Of a DNA stretch of 64,000 nucleotides, positions 21,634 to 33,479 are shown in pieces. The DNA is taken from positions 59,462,628 through 59,526,627 of the forward strand of contig NC_088863.1 of assembly GCF_032884065.1 (NCBI RefSeq). Direction: 5' to 3'. A program made the position numbers and the translations under genes. Under the pieces are notes generated by a model. That model saw only the letters and a program-made list of their open reading frames with translations, did not search any database and was not told where the DNA came from. Each line of letters opens with the position of its first letter. Position 1 is the stretch's first letter. The stretch is from Artemia franciscana. Its lineage: Eukaryota > Arthropoda > Branchiopoda > Anostraca > Artemiidae.

Positions 21634-23320
21634 TAAATAAAAAAAAAACAAGTTTCTTTAACTGAAAGTAAGGAGCGATGTTAAAACTTAAAACAAACAG
21701 AAATTGCCCCGTATATGAAAGGAGCTGCTCCCTCTTAAACACCTTGCTCTTTGCGCTAAAGTTTGACTCTTTCTCTCAACTCTACTTTTTAAAACATTAA
21801 AAACTTTAGCGTAAAGAGCAGGGCGTTGAAGAGGGAGCAGCCCCTTACATATACGATGTATTTTCTGTTCGTTTTAAGTTTTAATGTCGCTTCTTACTTT
21901 CAGTTAAAAAAACTTTTTTTTTTATTTGATTTCTGAACGTTTTTTAGTTAACCCATGTTTTGATTTCGGCTCTCCGCAGATGAATAATTAAAGCGAAATT
22001 TGCATATTTATTTATTTGGCTAAATGGCTTTCACATAGTTTTGATCGAATTATTTTGAGGAAAAAGGAGGGGGAGGAAGCCCAGTTGCTCTCCAATTTTT
22101 TGGGTACTTAAAAAGGCAACTAGAACTTTTAGTTTATTACGAACGTTTTCATTAGTAAAAGATATACGTAATTTACGAATTAGCTTACGTAGCAAACTTC
22201 TATGTTCGTATGTTCTTATTACGTATATGAAAGGGTTCGCTCACTCGTCAATACCTCGCTCTTTACACTAAAGCTTAAATTTTGTCCCCTGAATCACAAA
22301 GGCCGTAGAATAAATAAATGAAATTACTAAAAATACTTTTTGTGTAAAGAGTGAGGCATTAAGTGGAGGTGAACCCCTTATATGCGCATTATTTTCTGTT
22401 CTTTTTAAATTTTAATCCTACTCATTACTTCCAGTTGAAAAAAACTTTTTCATATTTCTTTTTCATTGTTTTTTTTTTAAATAATGCTAGAAAATGCTGT
22501 GCCCCCTTTATGGAAATCTTCTTCCCCCATGACAAATTCCTCCATGGAAAGTTTCTCCACATAACCCCCTCTTCTCAACCCCCCTTCCAACCAAATAATC
22601 CCCATGAAAACGTCTGTACACTTCCCAATAACTATTACTATATGCAAACACTGGTCAAAATTTGGAACTAGCAGCCCCTCCCACGGGGACTGTGGGGAAG
22701 TAAGTCGTCCCCAGAGACATAGTTATAAGGTTTTTTGGCTATGGTGCATAAAATGGCTATCTTAGAATTTTGATCCGACAACTTTGGGGAAAAAAGAGGG
22801 TGGGAGGGGGCCTAGGTGCCCTCCAATTTTTTCGGTCACTTAAAAAGGGCACAAGAACTTTTCATTTCCGTTTGAATGAGCCCTCTTGCAAAATTCTAGG
22901 ACCACTTGGTCGATACGATCACCCCTGGGAAAAAGAAAAAAAAAAAAAAAACAAACAAACAAATAAACACGCATCCGTGATTTGTCTTCTGGCAAAAAAT
23001 ACATAATTCCACAATTTTGTAGATAGGAGCTTGGAACTTGTACAATAGGGTTCTCTGATACGTTGAATGTGATGGTGTGATTTTCGTTAAGATTCTATCA
23101 CTTTTAGGGGGTGTTTCCCCCTATTTTCTAAAATAGGGCAAAATTTCGTAACTTTTGATAAGTAAGATTAAACTTGATGAAACTTATATATTTAAAATCA
23201 GCATTTAAATGCGATTCTTTTGGTGTAACTATTGATATCAAAATTCCGTTTTTTAGAGTTTTGGTTACTATTGAGCCGGGTCGCTCCTTACTACAGTTCG
23301 TTACCACGAATTGTTTGATA
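21634..23320 (+). repeat. Family A repeat, copy A6 (full length, ~1.69 kb)
   Basis: Reference copy: boundary TTAAATAAAAAAAAAAC, palindromic head (21655-21915), and a body with three landmark blocks: GGCTCTCCGCAGA/GGCAACTAGAAC, TGCCCCC..TTCTTCCCCCATGACAAATTCC, and GATCACCCCTGG..GCATCCGTGATTTG. It ends in the tail palindrome ACAGTTCGT-TACC-ACGAATTGT plus TTGAT at 23293-23318. No long ORF is shared with other copies. It may be a non-autonomous transposon; its class is not recognised. Confidence 0.9.
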
Positions 23321-24019
23321 TATTTTTTAAGTTTTAGATTATTTTTTTTCTCTACGCTGAAGACGCCTTGTTTTATAGGGGGTGAAATATTCATTTGATT
23401 TTTCGTTCTCTTCGTTTTCGTTTACTGCCTATACGCCCGTTTGTCATTTACAGATTCATTTCTTTGTTTTGTCATGGATGGCCAATTCGGGTTTAGATCT
23501 TTTAATAATTGAAAATTGGTCAGGGTTAGACCAACTAAATGAATTTTGTGGAAACAGCTTAAAGCTTTAGACCAACTAAATCAATTTTGGGGGAAACGCT
23601 TTAGTTCCCTCTATACTTTACCACCACCACCCTAATGTCCAATGTATTTTGCAATGTGTCACTCTTGTTTTCACTCTGTATTCATAAACTAAACCAATGA
23701 TGACACCATCCAGAAATAGAAAAACACCCAAGAAATATTTAATAAATGTTATTTATTTCCTCACAAAGGAAGAAGGAGAAGGTGGTGAAGCATAAAAGAA
23801 GTACCTGTGTTAAAACAAGTTAAGAACTATTTTCTTAACATGCATTCTTCTCAAAAGCCCAAATTCTCAAAAGCCCAAATTGGTAAGAACCAATAGCATT
23901 GGTTCTTACTGCAAAATAATGAGAATACAAATGTATACATATATATAGCTAACAGGATAAGCTTGTTTTGGTTTTACTTGGTTGCTTTACATTTGCTGTT
24001 TTTTTTTTGTTTTTTTTCT
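23321..24019. other. Unassigned DNA
   Basis: No recognisable feature apart from small duplications: GACCAACTAAAT at about 23530 and 23570, and CTCAAAAGCCCAAAT at about 23851 and 23866. Confidence 0.4.
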
Positions 24020-24450
24020 TTCATAGGCATGTATTTTGGGGGTGATACCTGACACGGGGATGCCATGGATATTCTGTGGTAGCCACAACACTGTGCTGGG
24101 TAGAGAATTTAAAGTGGCGAAACCCTATATAGGCCAGTGTATTCTCCTGATGAGCCCTTGTGTTGGGTTGTTGCCTCTGAATTATTTGTCTATATTATTT
24201 TTTCTATTGTTTGGTAAATGACGACTTATACTTATTGACGACATGACTGCCTGTCCATGGATTATTCTTTATGATTGATTGTGTATGGCTATGCTGTTTG
24301 ACCTATGTGATTGTATGGATGAGTAGGGTTAAGGCCTCAATCAAGTGCTGGTCTATATTAATCACTAATTTAGGAAAACAGTCTTCCTTTTCTCCTTCTG
24401 TCTCTTTTTTTTTGTGTTTGTGCTGTTGCATTGGTGATTTCTCTTTTCAT
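24020..24450. other. GC-richer stretch of unknown origin, possible retroelement leader
   Basis: Composition differs from its neighbours (ATACCTGACACGGGG, GTGGTAGCCACAAC, CCCTATATAGGCCAG). A TATA-like CCCTATATAGG and several short ATG frames look more like the leader of an interspersed element than a gene. No protein motif was found; the label is a guess. Confidence 0.3.
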
Positions 24451-24451
24451 G

Positions 24452-24632
<181 letters not shown>

Positions 24633-24739
24633 TGGGTATTACCTGGCCTATTAATGGATTTCTTGGGAATAAGAAATTATATTTTGAAACAATACCAGAT
24701 TTGGAATCAAATAAAGCTATTCTTTTTTTTATCATACCT

Positions 24740-24747
24740 CTTATTTC
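24740..24747. repeat. Left 8-bp target site duplication of Merlin
   Basis: CTTATTTC immediately before the left TIR; repeated exactly at 26128-26135 after the right TIR. Merlin transposons make 8-9 bp duplications. Confidence 0.9.
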
Positions 24748-26127
24748 GGTACTTGTGTATTATTCAGAACACGCTCAATAAGTGAAGTTAGGTTCTTTCG
24801 CGAAACAAACTACGATGTAGGTACATTTTAATTAAATATTTGATACTTGTTCATTATTCAATTGATTCAATTCAATTGAGAACACACTCATGATTTTTTC
24901 CGAGAAAATCCGGTTTGATAGCCACAAAGACAAAACTCAATTGAGTTTGCTACGCATAGTGATAGAAGATAGTGTCTGAACATGGATTTTGAAACGAAGA
25001 TTTGGGATTTTCCAAAGACTGAAAAAGAGGCAATTATGTTTTTCCAGGATAAGGGGCTGTTGCCCACAACAAAACAGTGCATCAATGGACACAACATGAT
25101 TTTATACTCTTACGAGAAGGAACATATTTGGAAGTGCAACAATAGGCCATGTTCGAAAAAAGTCAATTTGCATGTAAATACGTGGTTTGCTGACAATAGG
25201 ATACCATTTATTACTGCAGTTCATTTCATTTATTCCTGGGTTAACGAATTGGCAATTGTGGCCTGGTGTGAACGAGAGCTAGGCGTTTCTAAGAAGACAG
25301 TTATCGATTGGAATAACTACTTCCGTGAAGTGTGTATGTATTCTATGCAACAGAAAAACTGCGGGAAAATCTGAGGAATCCATTATAGAGTGGAAATAGA
25401 TGAATTCTTGTTTAAAGAAAGGAAAAATAATGCAGTAAGAATCTTACCGCAACAATTGGTGTTTCGTGGACTGTACAAGGAAACCGGGGAAAGTTTTTTA
25501 GTGGAGGTCTCCAACCGAGGAGCAGTATCTTTACTCCAACAAATTAAGCTTCACATAGAGCCAGGATCAAGAATCATTTCAGATTGTTGGAAGGGCTTCA
25601 ACACAACTGAGCTGGAACAAGCAGGTTTCACTCACTTGAAAGTGAACTACAAAAATAATTTTGTCAACCCAGAAACCGGTGCCTCTACCCAAAAAGTAGA
25701 GAGAATGTGGGGTTATGTAAAGTGGCGCAATAAACGGCACCGAGGTACATCCCACCATCATTTACAATCATACTTAGTAGAGCACATGTGGCAGGTGGCA
25801 GTAAAGGCAGAAGGAAGACCTCTCTTTAACACGATGCTTAACGACATTTCTGCGTTCTGGGTATTAATTCTAAGTTGTAATTGTACTATTTTCCTAACAA
25901 AGTATTATATTTTCATCATATTTTGGTTTATTTCATTAGCTTTATCAAAAGTTTGGGCTATATATTTGCACATTAGGGGGGCGGGATTATACCAAATACC
26001 TAAATTAACCCAACCTAACCACCTCTATATATAAAATATATCATTAAAATGTACCTTCATCGTAGTTTGTTCCATGAAAGAACCTAACTTCGCTTATTGA
26101 GTGCGTCCTGAATAATACACAAGTACC
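24748..26127 (+). mobile_element. Merlin-superfamily DNA transposon, 1380 bp, nearly intact
   Basis: Bounded by inverted repeats of about 85 bp (24748-24832 and 26043-26127), both starting GGTACTTGTGTATTATTCAG and differing at about 8 positions. Perfect 8-bp target duplications CTTATTTC flank it. It carries one ISXO2/IS1016-type transposase gene in the plus direction with a single nonsense codon. TIR identity and a readable gene suggest a fairly recent insertion. Confidence 0.93.
24982..26034 (+). pseudogene. Merlin transposase (ISXO2-like DDE), one in-frame TGA
   Basis: ATG at 24982 is the first good start inside the left TIR. Residues 33-57 hold a zinc ribbon (Cys33, His36, Cys52, Cys57); a helix-turn-helix-like part follows (GVSKKTVIDWNNYFRE). 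A TGA at 25372-25374 replaces what is normally Gly in the conserved K-I-G-G run. After it the same frame continues through the catalytic core: VEIDE (Asp140), IISDCW (Asp201) and VERMWGYVK (Glu240), with the NPETGA loop between. Conserved homology ends near LNDISAFW (about residue 293); the reading then runs on to a stop at 26032-26034 in AT-rich non-homologous sequence. As read it gives a truncated protein of 130 residues. An intron at the TGA is unlikely because no splice sites are needed to keep homology. It would cut and paste elements with GGTACTTG ends. Confidence 0.9.
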
Positions 26128-26135
26128 CTTATTTC
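26128..26135. repeat. Right 8-bp target site duplication of Merlin
   Basis: CTTATTTC, identical to 24740-24747. Confidence 0.9.
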
Positions 26136-26239
26136 ATATTACTTTATAGGACGTAAATTAAATAGAAATTAAATAAATTGATTCCCGTTTGATTCCCAAC
26201 TTAATTTTTTTTTTTCATGTATAACAGACCTAATCACTG

Positions 26240-27655
26240 CTGTTACTAGCCTGATCTATGTATATTTTTTTTTCTCTCTCCTCAAAACCTCACTCTTCAC
26301 GCTATAGTTCTTTAGTACTTTTAAAAGAGGTTCTAATTCCAATTAAACTGCAAAGTGTTTAGTTATTAAATACAAGCTAAACTTTAGGGTAAAGAGCAAG
26401 GTATTGAGGATGGGGCAACAAACCTAATATACGAAACAAATTCTGTTTGTTTTAAGTTTCAATGTTGCTCCTTCCTTCAGTTATTAAATGTGTTTTTTTA
26501 TTGAATTTCTTGACCGTATCTAAAATAATGCTCGAAATTCAAGTATTCCCTCCATAGAAAATTCGGTCCCAACAAAAACTTACTTGTTGTTTTTACCCAA
26601 GATTACCCCTCCTTAGAAACTTTTCCTTCACCATCCCCATTGTATTATTTTATGTCAAAATTTAATTTACAACTCTTATTTTTTTCTGAAAAAATAAACA
26701 ATAACCAGTTTTTTAACTGGTTATTCTCTCGATTTCAAGGTGAACGCTCTACCACAAGGCTATTAGATGCACATTGTACCTAGAAATATTACAGGTGAAC
26801 AATTTCGGCAAATTTCGCAGTTTATATTCCTTTCCTCAGGGGCTGTGGGGGGTCATGTTATCCCCAAAGGATATTTATTGGACCAAACAACTATCCTGAG
26901 CGAAATGGCTATCTCAAAATTAGATCGGGGGAATTTTTTTTTTTTGGGGGGGGTGAGGCTGAATAGCCCCGAATGTTTTTGGGGACTGAAAAGGGCGTTT
27001 AATTTTTCAAGTTCCGTCCGAATGACCCCTCTGCCGATCTTCTAGGACCATTGGCTCGACACAATTCCACTCATATCACAATAATTGTGTAACTTACAGC
27101 CCTTTTCCCTGGGAATATGGAGGATCGTATCATTACCAAAAGCCCAGTTATTTGACCTTTGAACTATGCTGGGAAAAATAAACTATCTTAAAATGTTCGT
27201 CAAACAACTTTAGGGCTGGGACTCAAGGGAGGAGGTCTAGGTACCCCTTCAATATTGTTGGTCCTTAAAAGTGGCAGTAGAACTTTAAATTTCCGCTTGT
27301 ATGAGTCGTCCGCCGATTCTCTTGGACCATTCGTTCGATACGATCACCCTTGGGGAAAAAAAACGAAAAAAAAAAACACTCATCCACAAAATACAAAATT
27401 CCACATTTTTGCAGTTAGAAGCTTGAAACCATGACAGTAAGGTTCTCTTATATACTGAAACTGGTGGTGGAAATTTCATTAAGATTCCGTGACTCCCTTT
27501 GAAAATATGGCTAACTTTCTTTTTTGAATCAGCATAACGAGCTTATTCTTTTGGTGTATCTATTGATATACAAATTCCATTTTTTAGAGATTCGGTTACA
27601 ATTGAACCGTGTCACTCCTTACTGCAATTCGTTACCATGAACTATATTAAGCATT
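26240..27655 (+). repeat. Family A repeat, copy A7 (old, diverged)
   Basis: Recognisable head halves (CTCTTCACGCTATAG / CTTTAGGGTAAAGAGC) and the body blocks GGGGCTGTGGGGGGTCATGT and CGATACGATCACCCTTGGGG. The tail reads CAATTCGTTACCATGAACTAT at 27629-27650. It is much more diverged than A6 or A9, so the family has been active over a long time. Confidence 0.75.
26701..26724. repeat. Perfect 10-bp hairpin
   Basis: ATAACCAGTT-TTTT-AACTGGTTAT. It sits inside copy A7 next to a tRNA-like segment and is not present in the other family A copies. Confidence 0.9.
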
Positions 27656-28982
27656 TCATGGACAAGATGTTTCATTGTTAGAGGCTGTAGTGTTTTGAGC
27701 TGCCGAAAAAAGAGGTTAATTTTAAGCTGGTACGACACAGGATAAACATCTGAACGAAATAATTTCCAATGTAAAGCAGACCATTTTTACTTTTAACGGA
27801 AGTCTGGGTCCTAACCTATCTTTCTATTTGAAATGCAACAACATTTTTCTTTGTCACCGTTAACTTTGTATCTTTTTCTTATTCCTCCTTGTGTGAGTCC
27901 TCCCATTCTCCCTTTAAAGTGTAATAAATATGCAAGAAGTGCAAAATGTTTTTTTGTTTAGAGAAATGACACTTGTTTGGTGAAAAAAATAATTGTTTTT
28001 AAAAATGATCCTTTTCCTCGTAACAAATTGTTTTCCTCCCTTTTGGAATATCCATCTCTCGGCATTTCTCGAATATTCTTATCTCGACAATTCCATTTAT
28101 TGCTAACTGAAATATTTTCCTAGCATATTTGAAGGTTTAAAACTGTTTTTGTTAAAATCTATTTTTTGGCTATTAAGTTTTATTTTGTGGCCCTTTTTTC
28201 CAATTTTTGTGTCAAAGAAATTTCAAATCATGAAGAATGCTCTTAGATCAATAAAGATTAGATTGGATTATTAGATTTAAATCAATAAAGATAATTCAAG
28301 AGAAAAACTTCAAAGCTGCTTCTTCCTTTAAAGTGGAAAAAATCCAGTGTCACAGCTTCACTTTCAAAACAAATATACTAGTCTGACATCCTTACCTAAA
28401 TCAGTAAAGTAGGCTAAAGCACAACTATAAAATAATGAACAACGGACGCAGAAAAACATGCAACTTTTGATCTCATACCATTGTGGTCTTTTTTAAAATT
28501 CCTGCTTTTGACAATGCATAAAGCGATTTTTTTTATGTCAATCGATCCAATTTCCTCCACTTTAAGCCAACGACTAAACAATACTCTTTTTATTTGGTTA
28601 CACTGAACTTGATACTTCGCGACCTTGCAATAATTCTCTAAAAAATATGACACGCGGCAATACAAACGCATGCAGAGCGCTTTGCATTAAAGTCCACTAT
28701 GATACACCCAGCGAAGCATAAGGGGAACGCCCTTTATATCTGGAATCAATTTGACCCTTTGAGTCCTTGTACAAATTCTAGATTGACATATTGATATTTT
28801 AACATCATCTTTTGCTGTATTTGGCAAATGAAGTTCGTATATTTTCACATAACCAAAAATAGTCTTAATTCTTAAACTAATTAGTTTATATTATTAGAGG
28901 AATTTCTGCGTAAAAATTTCATCCTGTTGGTTTAATGATATCTTTACAAAATCATCTTAAGAAACGTCTCCGATTCGATCTG

Positions 28983-28985
<3 letters not shown>
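27656..28985. other. Low-copy AT-rich DNA
   Basis: No gene or repeat recognised. ORF 28414-28671 (minus) has no motif and no splice support. Confidence 0.45.

Positions 28986-29036
<51 letters not shown>
28986..29036 (+). repeat. Poly(A) run (~51 A)
   Basis: An uninterrupted A run just upstream of the repeat at 29062. It could be the tail of a retroposed sequence whose body (upstream) I cannot identify, or a slipped homopolymer. Confidence 0.9.
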
Positions 29037-29039
<3 letters not shown>

Positions 29040-29061
29040 ACTCGCATTAAGCTTTTGCTTG

Positions 29062-29400
29062 TTCGGAGTATATAAACCAATTAAACATATTTAATATCAT
29101 TAAATGAAGAAAAAAGAAAAGAAAAGAAAAGAGAGAAAGGAAAAAAAAATTACCAAAATATCCCAAACTCCTGTTTCCATCCAACATCGAAGAAGAGACT
29201 ATTTCTTAAAAGAAAGAATTTTTATAAAATCTACCCTGATTGAAAACTTGGACTCCAGAATACAAAAAATATTTTCGGAACAAACTCTAATGTTTCTAAG
29301 CCATATTAAGTTTTTCAAAGCTAAAACGTACTTGGTATAAAACATAGCACTTAATGAAGAGAGTTTAGCGTCATATTTTCTGATTTTCAGTTTATTCAAC
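29062..29400 (+). repeat. Interspersed repeat D, copy 1 (~335 bp)
   Basis: Nearly identical to 35305-35632 in the same orientation (shared CAATTAAACATATTTAATATC, AACTTGGACTCCAGAATAC, AAAACGTACTTGGT). No protein motif; the open frames 29104-29340 and 29199-29399 are interrupted in the other copy. Confidence 0.85.
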
Positions 29401-29539
29401 TGTGAAAATGGAGTTAGAGTTCAGATAATTTTAAAACCTAATTTTGAGAAGAAATTTTAGGGCGAGGTTAATGGGTTCACTAAACTGAAACCTCCTTTTG
29501 AAACCTCTTATTGCTTTATAACAGTCAAATTGGTCAAGG

Positions 29540-30690
29540 TTATCAAACATTTCGTGGTAACGAACTGTAAATAAGGTGAGACATAACTCAATAGTAACCG
29601 AAACTCTATGAACAGAGTCTTGATAGCACTGGATACATAAAGGAATCAAACGTTGATGCTTATTCAAAATATATGAAATTCATCAAGTTTAATGTTACCC
29701 ATCAAAGTTATGCGCCTGAGAAAATATGCCCAAATTTTGAAAAAAAGGGCACCCCCAAAACATAAAGTTATCTTAATGAAAATGGCACCATGAGATTCAG
29801 AATATTAGAAAACACTGCTGCAGAGGTTTCATGCTCCTATATATAAAAAGTCAAATTTAGCCTTTTTTCGCCACAAGAAAGATCACGACGGTTTATTTGT
29901 TGTTGTTTTTTCTCAGGGGTGATCGTATCAAACCAGTTATCCTAAAGGATATAGAGAGGCTCATTCGATCCTAAATAAAAAGTTCTAGTACCCTTTCTAA
30001 GTGATCAAAAATATTGAAGGAACGTCTGCCCTCCCTCGCCCTTTCTTCCCCGAAAGTTTTCCCAAAAATTTTAAGAAAGTCTTTTGTTCATAATAGTCAA
30101 AGCTATGTCTTTGAGGATGACTTGACTCCCCGCAGTTCCAGGGGGGAGGGTTGCAAGCTATGAACTTTTCCACGGGTTTAAATATAGTATTGGTTATTGG
30201 GAAAAAATAAAAAAAAAGGATAAAGATCCTCCTGATCCATTACTGGCACATAGACCGTAGAGTCGACGTGTCAGTTGCTATGTTTCAGTAGCAAGCTAAG
30301 TAGGGACAAGGAAGTATGCAGAAATGCTTCAAAGGTGGTAATTTTCTGGTAGGGGGGCTACGTGGGAGGATCATGCTGGGAAAGCCAGATTCCCGGGAAT
30401 TATTTAAAAAAAGGTCAGAAATTAAATAATAAAACAAGTTTTATTACCTGAAAGTAAGAAGGAACTTAAAACGGACAAAGCGTATATGAAGCGCTGCTCC
30501 TCTTCAATACCTCGCTCTTTACGTTTAATTTTTTTTTTTGATTTTGAAAAAGTTTATAATTCTAATTAAACAGCCCTTGTGCTTCAGGATTCATTCTTAA
30601 ATAATCGGCAAAAAAATTCAAACTCAACCATAAAGAGCGAGGTACTGAGGAAGAAGAAACTCCCCTCACATACGTGATAATTGTGTTGCG
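29540..30690 (-). repeat. Family A repeat, copy A8 (old)
   Basis: The tail palindrome is at 29546-29568 (CATTTCGTGGTAACGAACTG); diverged body blocks and a worn head palindrome lie at 30425-30682 (GAGCGAGGTACTGAGG paired with the CCTCTTCAATACCTCGCTC side). Confidence 0.75.
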
Positions 30691-31140
30691 AGAGCAACAC
30701 TTTGGGTTTGTCCCGTTTTTTTTTTTGCCCAAATTTGGTTTTGTCCCGGTTTTCATAAATTCAGTTGACAGTATCCGTCATGAGTCAATCCAAAAATCTT
30801 GATTATGCCTTATTTCTATTATTGTTTACTTTAGTTTTGCCCTAAGATGAATGGATGGATGATAGACTATCTACCAACAAGTGAAAATGATTTCATTTTT
30901 ATAAATTCCTGTAAAATGATTATGCCAGTAGGGCTTTTCACTCAGACTATTTGTCCTTGTTTCCTCTCCAATTAGCCATAGATTTATGACAACTTGATTT
31001 TAATTCAAATGTCTGTCGTGAGTAAACCTAAAAATCTTGATAATACCTGAGTTCTATGACTACCTACCTTAGATCTGCCCTAGGATGGATGCATGAAAAT
31101 CAACGAACTTGATTTTTGAATGGAAATTAATTTTGAATTA
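30683..31140. repeat. Hairpin plus imperfect ~245-bp tandem pair
   Basis: GTGTTGC-GAGA-GCAACAC (30683-30700) is a perfect hairpin at the end of copy A8. The blocks around 30772-30870 and 31013-31105 resemble each other (CATGAGTCAATCCAAAAATC versus CGTGAGTAAACCTAAAAATC, GCCCTAAGATGAATGGATG versus GCCCTAGGATGGATGCATG). Confidence 0.6.
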
Positions 31141-31990
31141 TGCTAAATAAAATGGCTATCACAAAATTTTGGTTTGATGTGTTTTGAAATTGATGGGTGT
31201 GCAGGGAGGGGGGGTTCGTTACCATCTAAAAACTTTTAACTATTAAAAAGGGGCACGATTCATTTCAATTTCCAGCCAAATGAGCCTTTTTTGAAGTTTC
31301 TATGACATCAAGTGTCCATCTCAAAATTTCTAGCAGATGTATTTCTCGAAAATACGAGATATGGGTGGGGATTATCCATCCCCCGAGAACTTCAAACCTT
31401 GGAAAGGTACTAGAAATTCTGATGACCAATCCAATGAACCCCCTCCTAAGTTTATGCGACCATCCTTTCCATAAAAACCTTATATCCCCCCGGCCATAAA
31501 TTACAACCCATGCCCTGAGAACTGTGGAAGGGGTTGTCATCCCAAAAGACATAATCTCTGGATCTTTTAACTACGCTAAACGAAAAGGGTATCTCTAAAT
31601 TTTGATTGGATGTGTTTGGGGAAATATTGGGCGTTGGAGGGGGTTAGATGCCCATCAATCACTTTCGACTATTAAAAAGGGCACTAGCCCTTTCTATTTC
31701 CAATTTAACGAGCCCTTTTCAAATTTTCAATGACAACGCTGTCGACACTAAGTGCCCTGGCTTAGAAGAAATAAAATAAAATGGAACATTGTGCCCACAG
31801 CGCTTAGGCAGCGCTATCGCACCACCTACGATCAAAGGCTGTTTTAAAAGTACTGAAACACTTTAATGCAAAAGACGGGGTATTGAGGAGTGGCCAATCC
31901 CTTTTATGTACGAAATAAATACTATTCATTTTAAGTTTTAGCGTTGCTCCTTACTTTTAGTTGAAAAAACTTGTTTTTTTTTTTATTTCA
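31141..31990 (+). repeat. Family B repeat (diverged relative of family A), copy B1
   Basis: Two subunits share AATGGCTATC..AAATTTTG, AGGGGCACGATTCATTTC / GGGCACTAGCCCTTTC and ACTGTGGAAGGGGTTGTCATCCC with family A. They end in CTTAGGCAGCGCTATCGCACC and a half family A head (31860-31990). Matches 40600-41390. Confidence 0.65.
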
Positions 31991-33479
31991 GAACAGGCGA
32001 CAGCTGTAATATGCTCCCGTTTTGATGATAAAGTTCAAAAACAACTTGGGGATTTGACCAATTTTGTGTGATTCAATGAATCTGTTTGTTTCTCTGTTAC
32101 AAATGATTTATCTACCAAGCAAGATAGCTTAAAATAATCAATTAAAGTAAATTAATAATTATCGATTAATGGCAGATCAATTTAAATTCCCCTACTTGCT
32201 GTAATCCTGAAGTTAGGAGTTTGAATAAATATAAGTTTAGTTAAAGTTTGAGATTAGCGATGACTTTTGAGTTTAGATAACAAATTAAACAAAAAACTTC
32301 CTGTTATAAACAAATTAAGATGCCGATCAAACCACAGGTTTTCGGAAAGGAAACCTGAATACAAGAAGCATCATCTATTCAACAGAGTTCTTCATTGAAA
32401 TAGTTTAGTAGCCCCACCCTAGTTATTGGAAGAATCCCAGGACGACATTTGGCACTTTAGGTCAAAGTTCTTTTTCCATACCAACTGCGTATATGTCTCG
32501 GACAAGCACTGACCTTTTTGAAAACAAGGAAATAACGTTGGCGTTGCAATTCTAACGCAATTAAAATAGTAGCAAAGCGTTTTGAAATCTATTATAAAAC
32601 TGTGTAATGCGTTCACAAAAATGAAAAGAAGTGATAGACCAGATCTTCATTCATGATTTACTGAAAACAAAATATATTCTAAATACGCTTTTCTTCTATA
32701 GCTATAACGTTAAAAAAAACATAAATTGCTGAAACTTTCACAAATCAGTATCACTATGCCCGTTAAATAATCAGCCTACCTTCACACTAGTGGAGATGCG
32801 GAAAAAAAATCATATCGAAATAAGATACGGAAAAAAATTGTCACACCTCGAGGAAATTGTAAGATAATTTCTTTTAAACCAACATTAAAAAAAAAGAAAA
32901 TCAGCATAATCGCATAAAGTGAATCCCCGGGTATCACACCTGTACAGGTATCCCAAATATACTCTTGAACAGTGGCAATGACAGGGAAAATTAATTCTTC
33001 TCTTTATAATAGTCATTTCCTATCAGATCAAGCATGCCGACTCCAAATCTAAACTCAGATTTTTATTTATTCATGCAATAATGCCTGCTTTCATTCTTAA
33101 GAGGTGGAGAGTGGGGGCAAACTCAAAATTAAAAGGTTGATAGATTATTTGGTTGTTGCTTATAAAATCAATGTCGGGGAATTTGAAAATGAAGTTAAAA
33201 ACTTCATTTTACATGGTCAAGTACTTTATCTTACTTAATATGTGAAAGTTAACCTATATAAACTAGATGGTTTAATAATTTATCAGTTGATCTATCATTT
33301 CCTAGCAAGCTAGGAGAGGCACCTTAGAAAATGATTCTCGAACAATTGATATTTCAAATCAGTGCTCCAGACAACCCCTACGCTCCAGTTTGCTGTTTCC
33401 TTTTCTTAGTGCCATTCTTTAAGTGATATTATCAATGTAGCCATCTAGCATAGATATACTACCAGAAACCCTTGAAAAG
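31991..33479. other. Low-copy AT-rich DNA
   Basis: Nothing recognisable apart from a short CACCTGTACAGGT palindrome at about 32937-32949. ORF 32419-32616 has no motif. Confidence 0.45.

Noticed and set aside
25375-25389. Intron between the two transposase frames of Merlin
   Set aside because: Homology is continuous across the TGA in the same frame; a single stop codon explains it without splicing.
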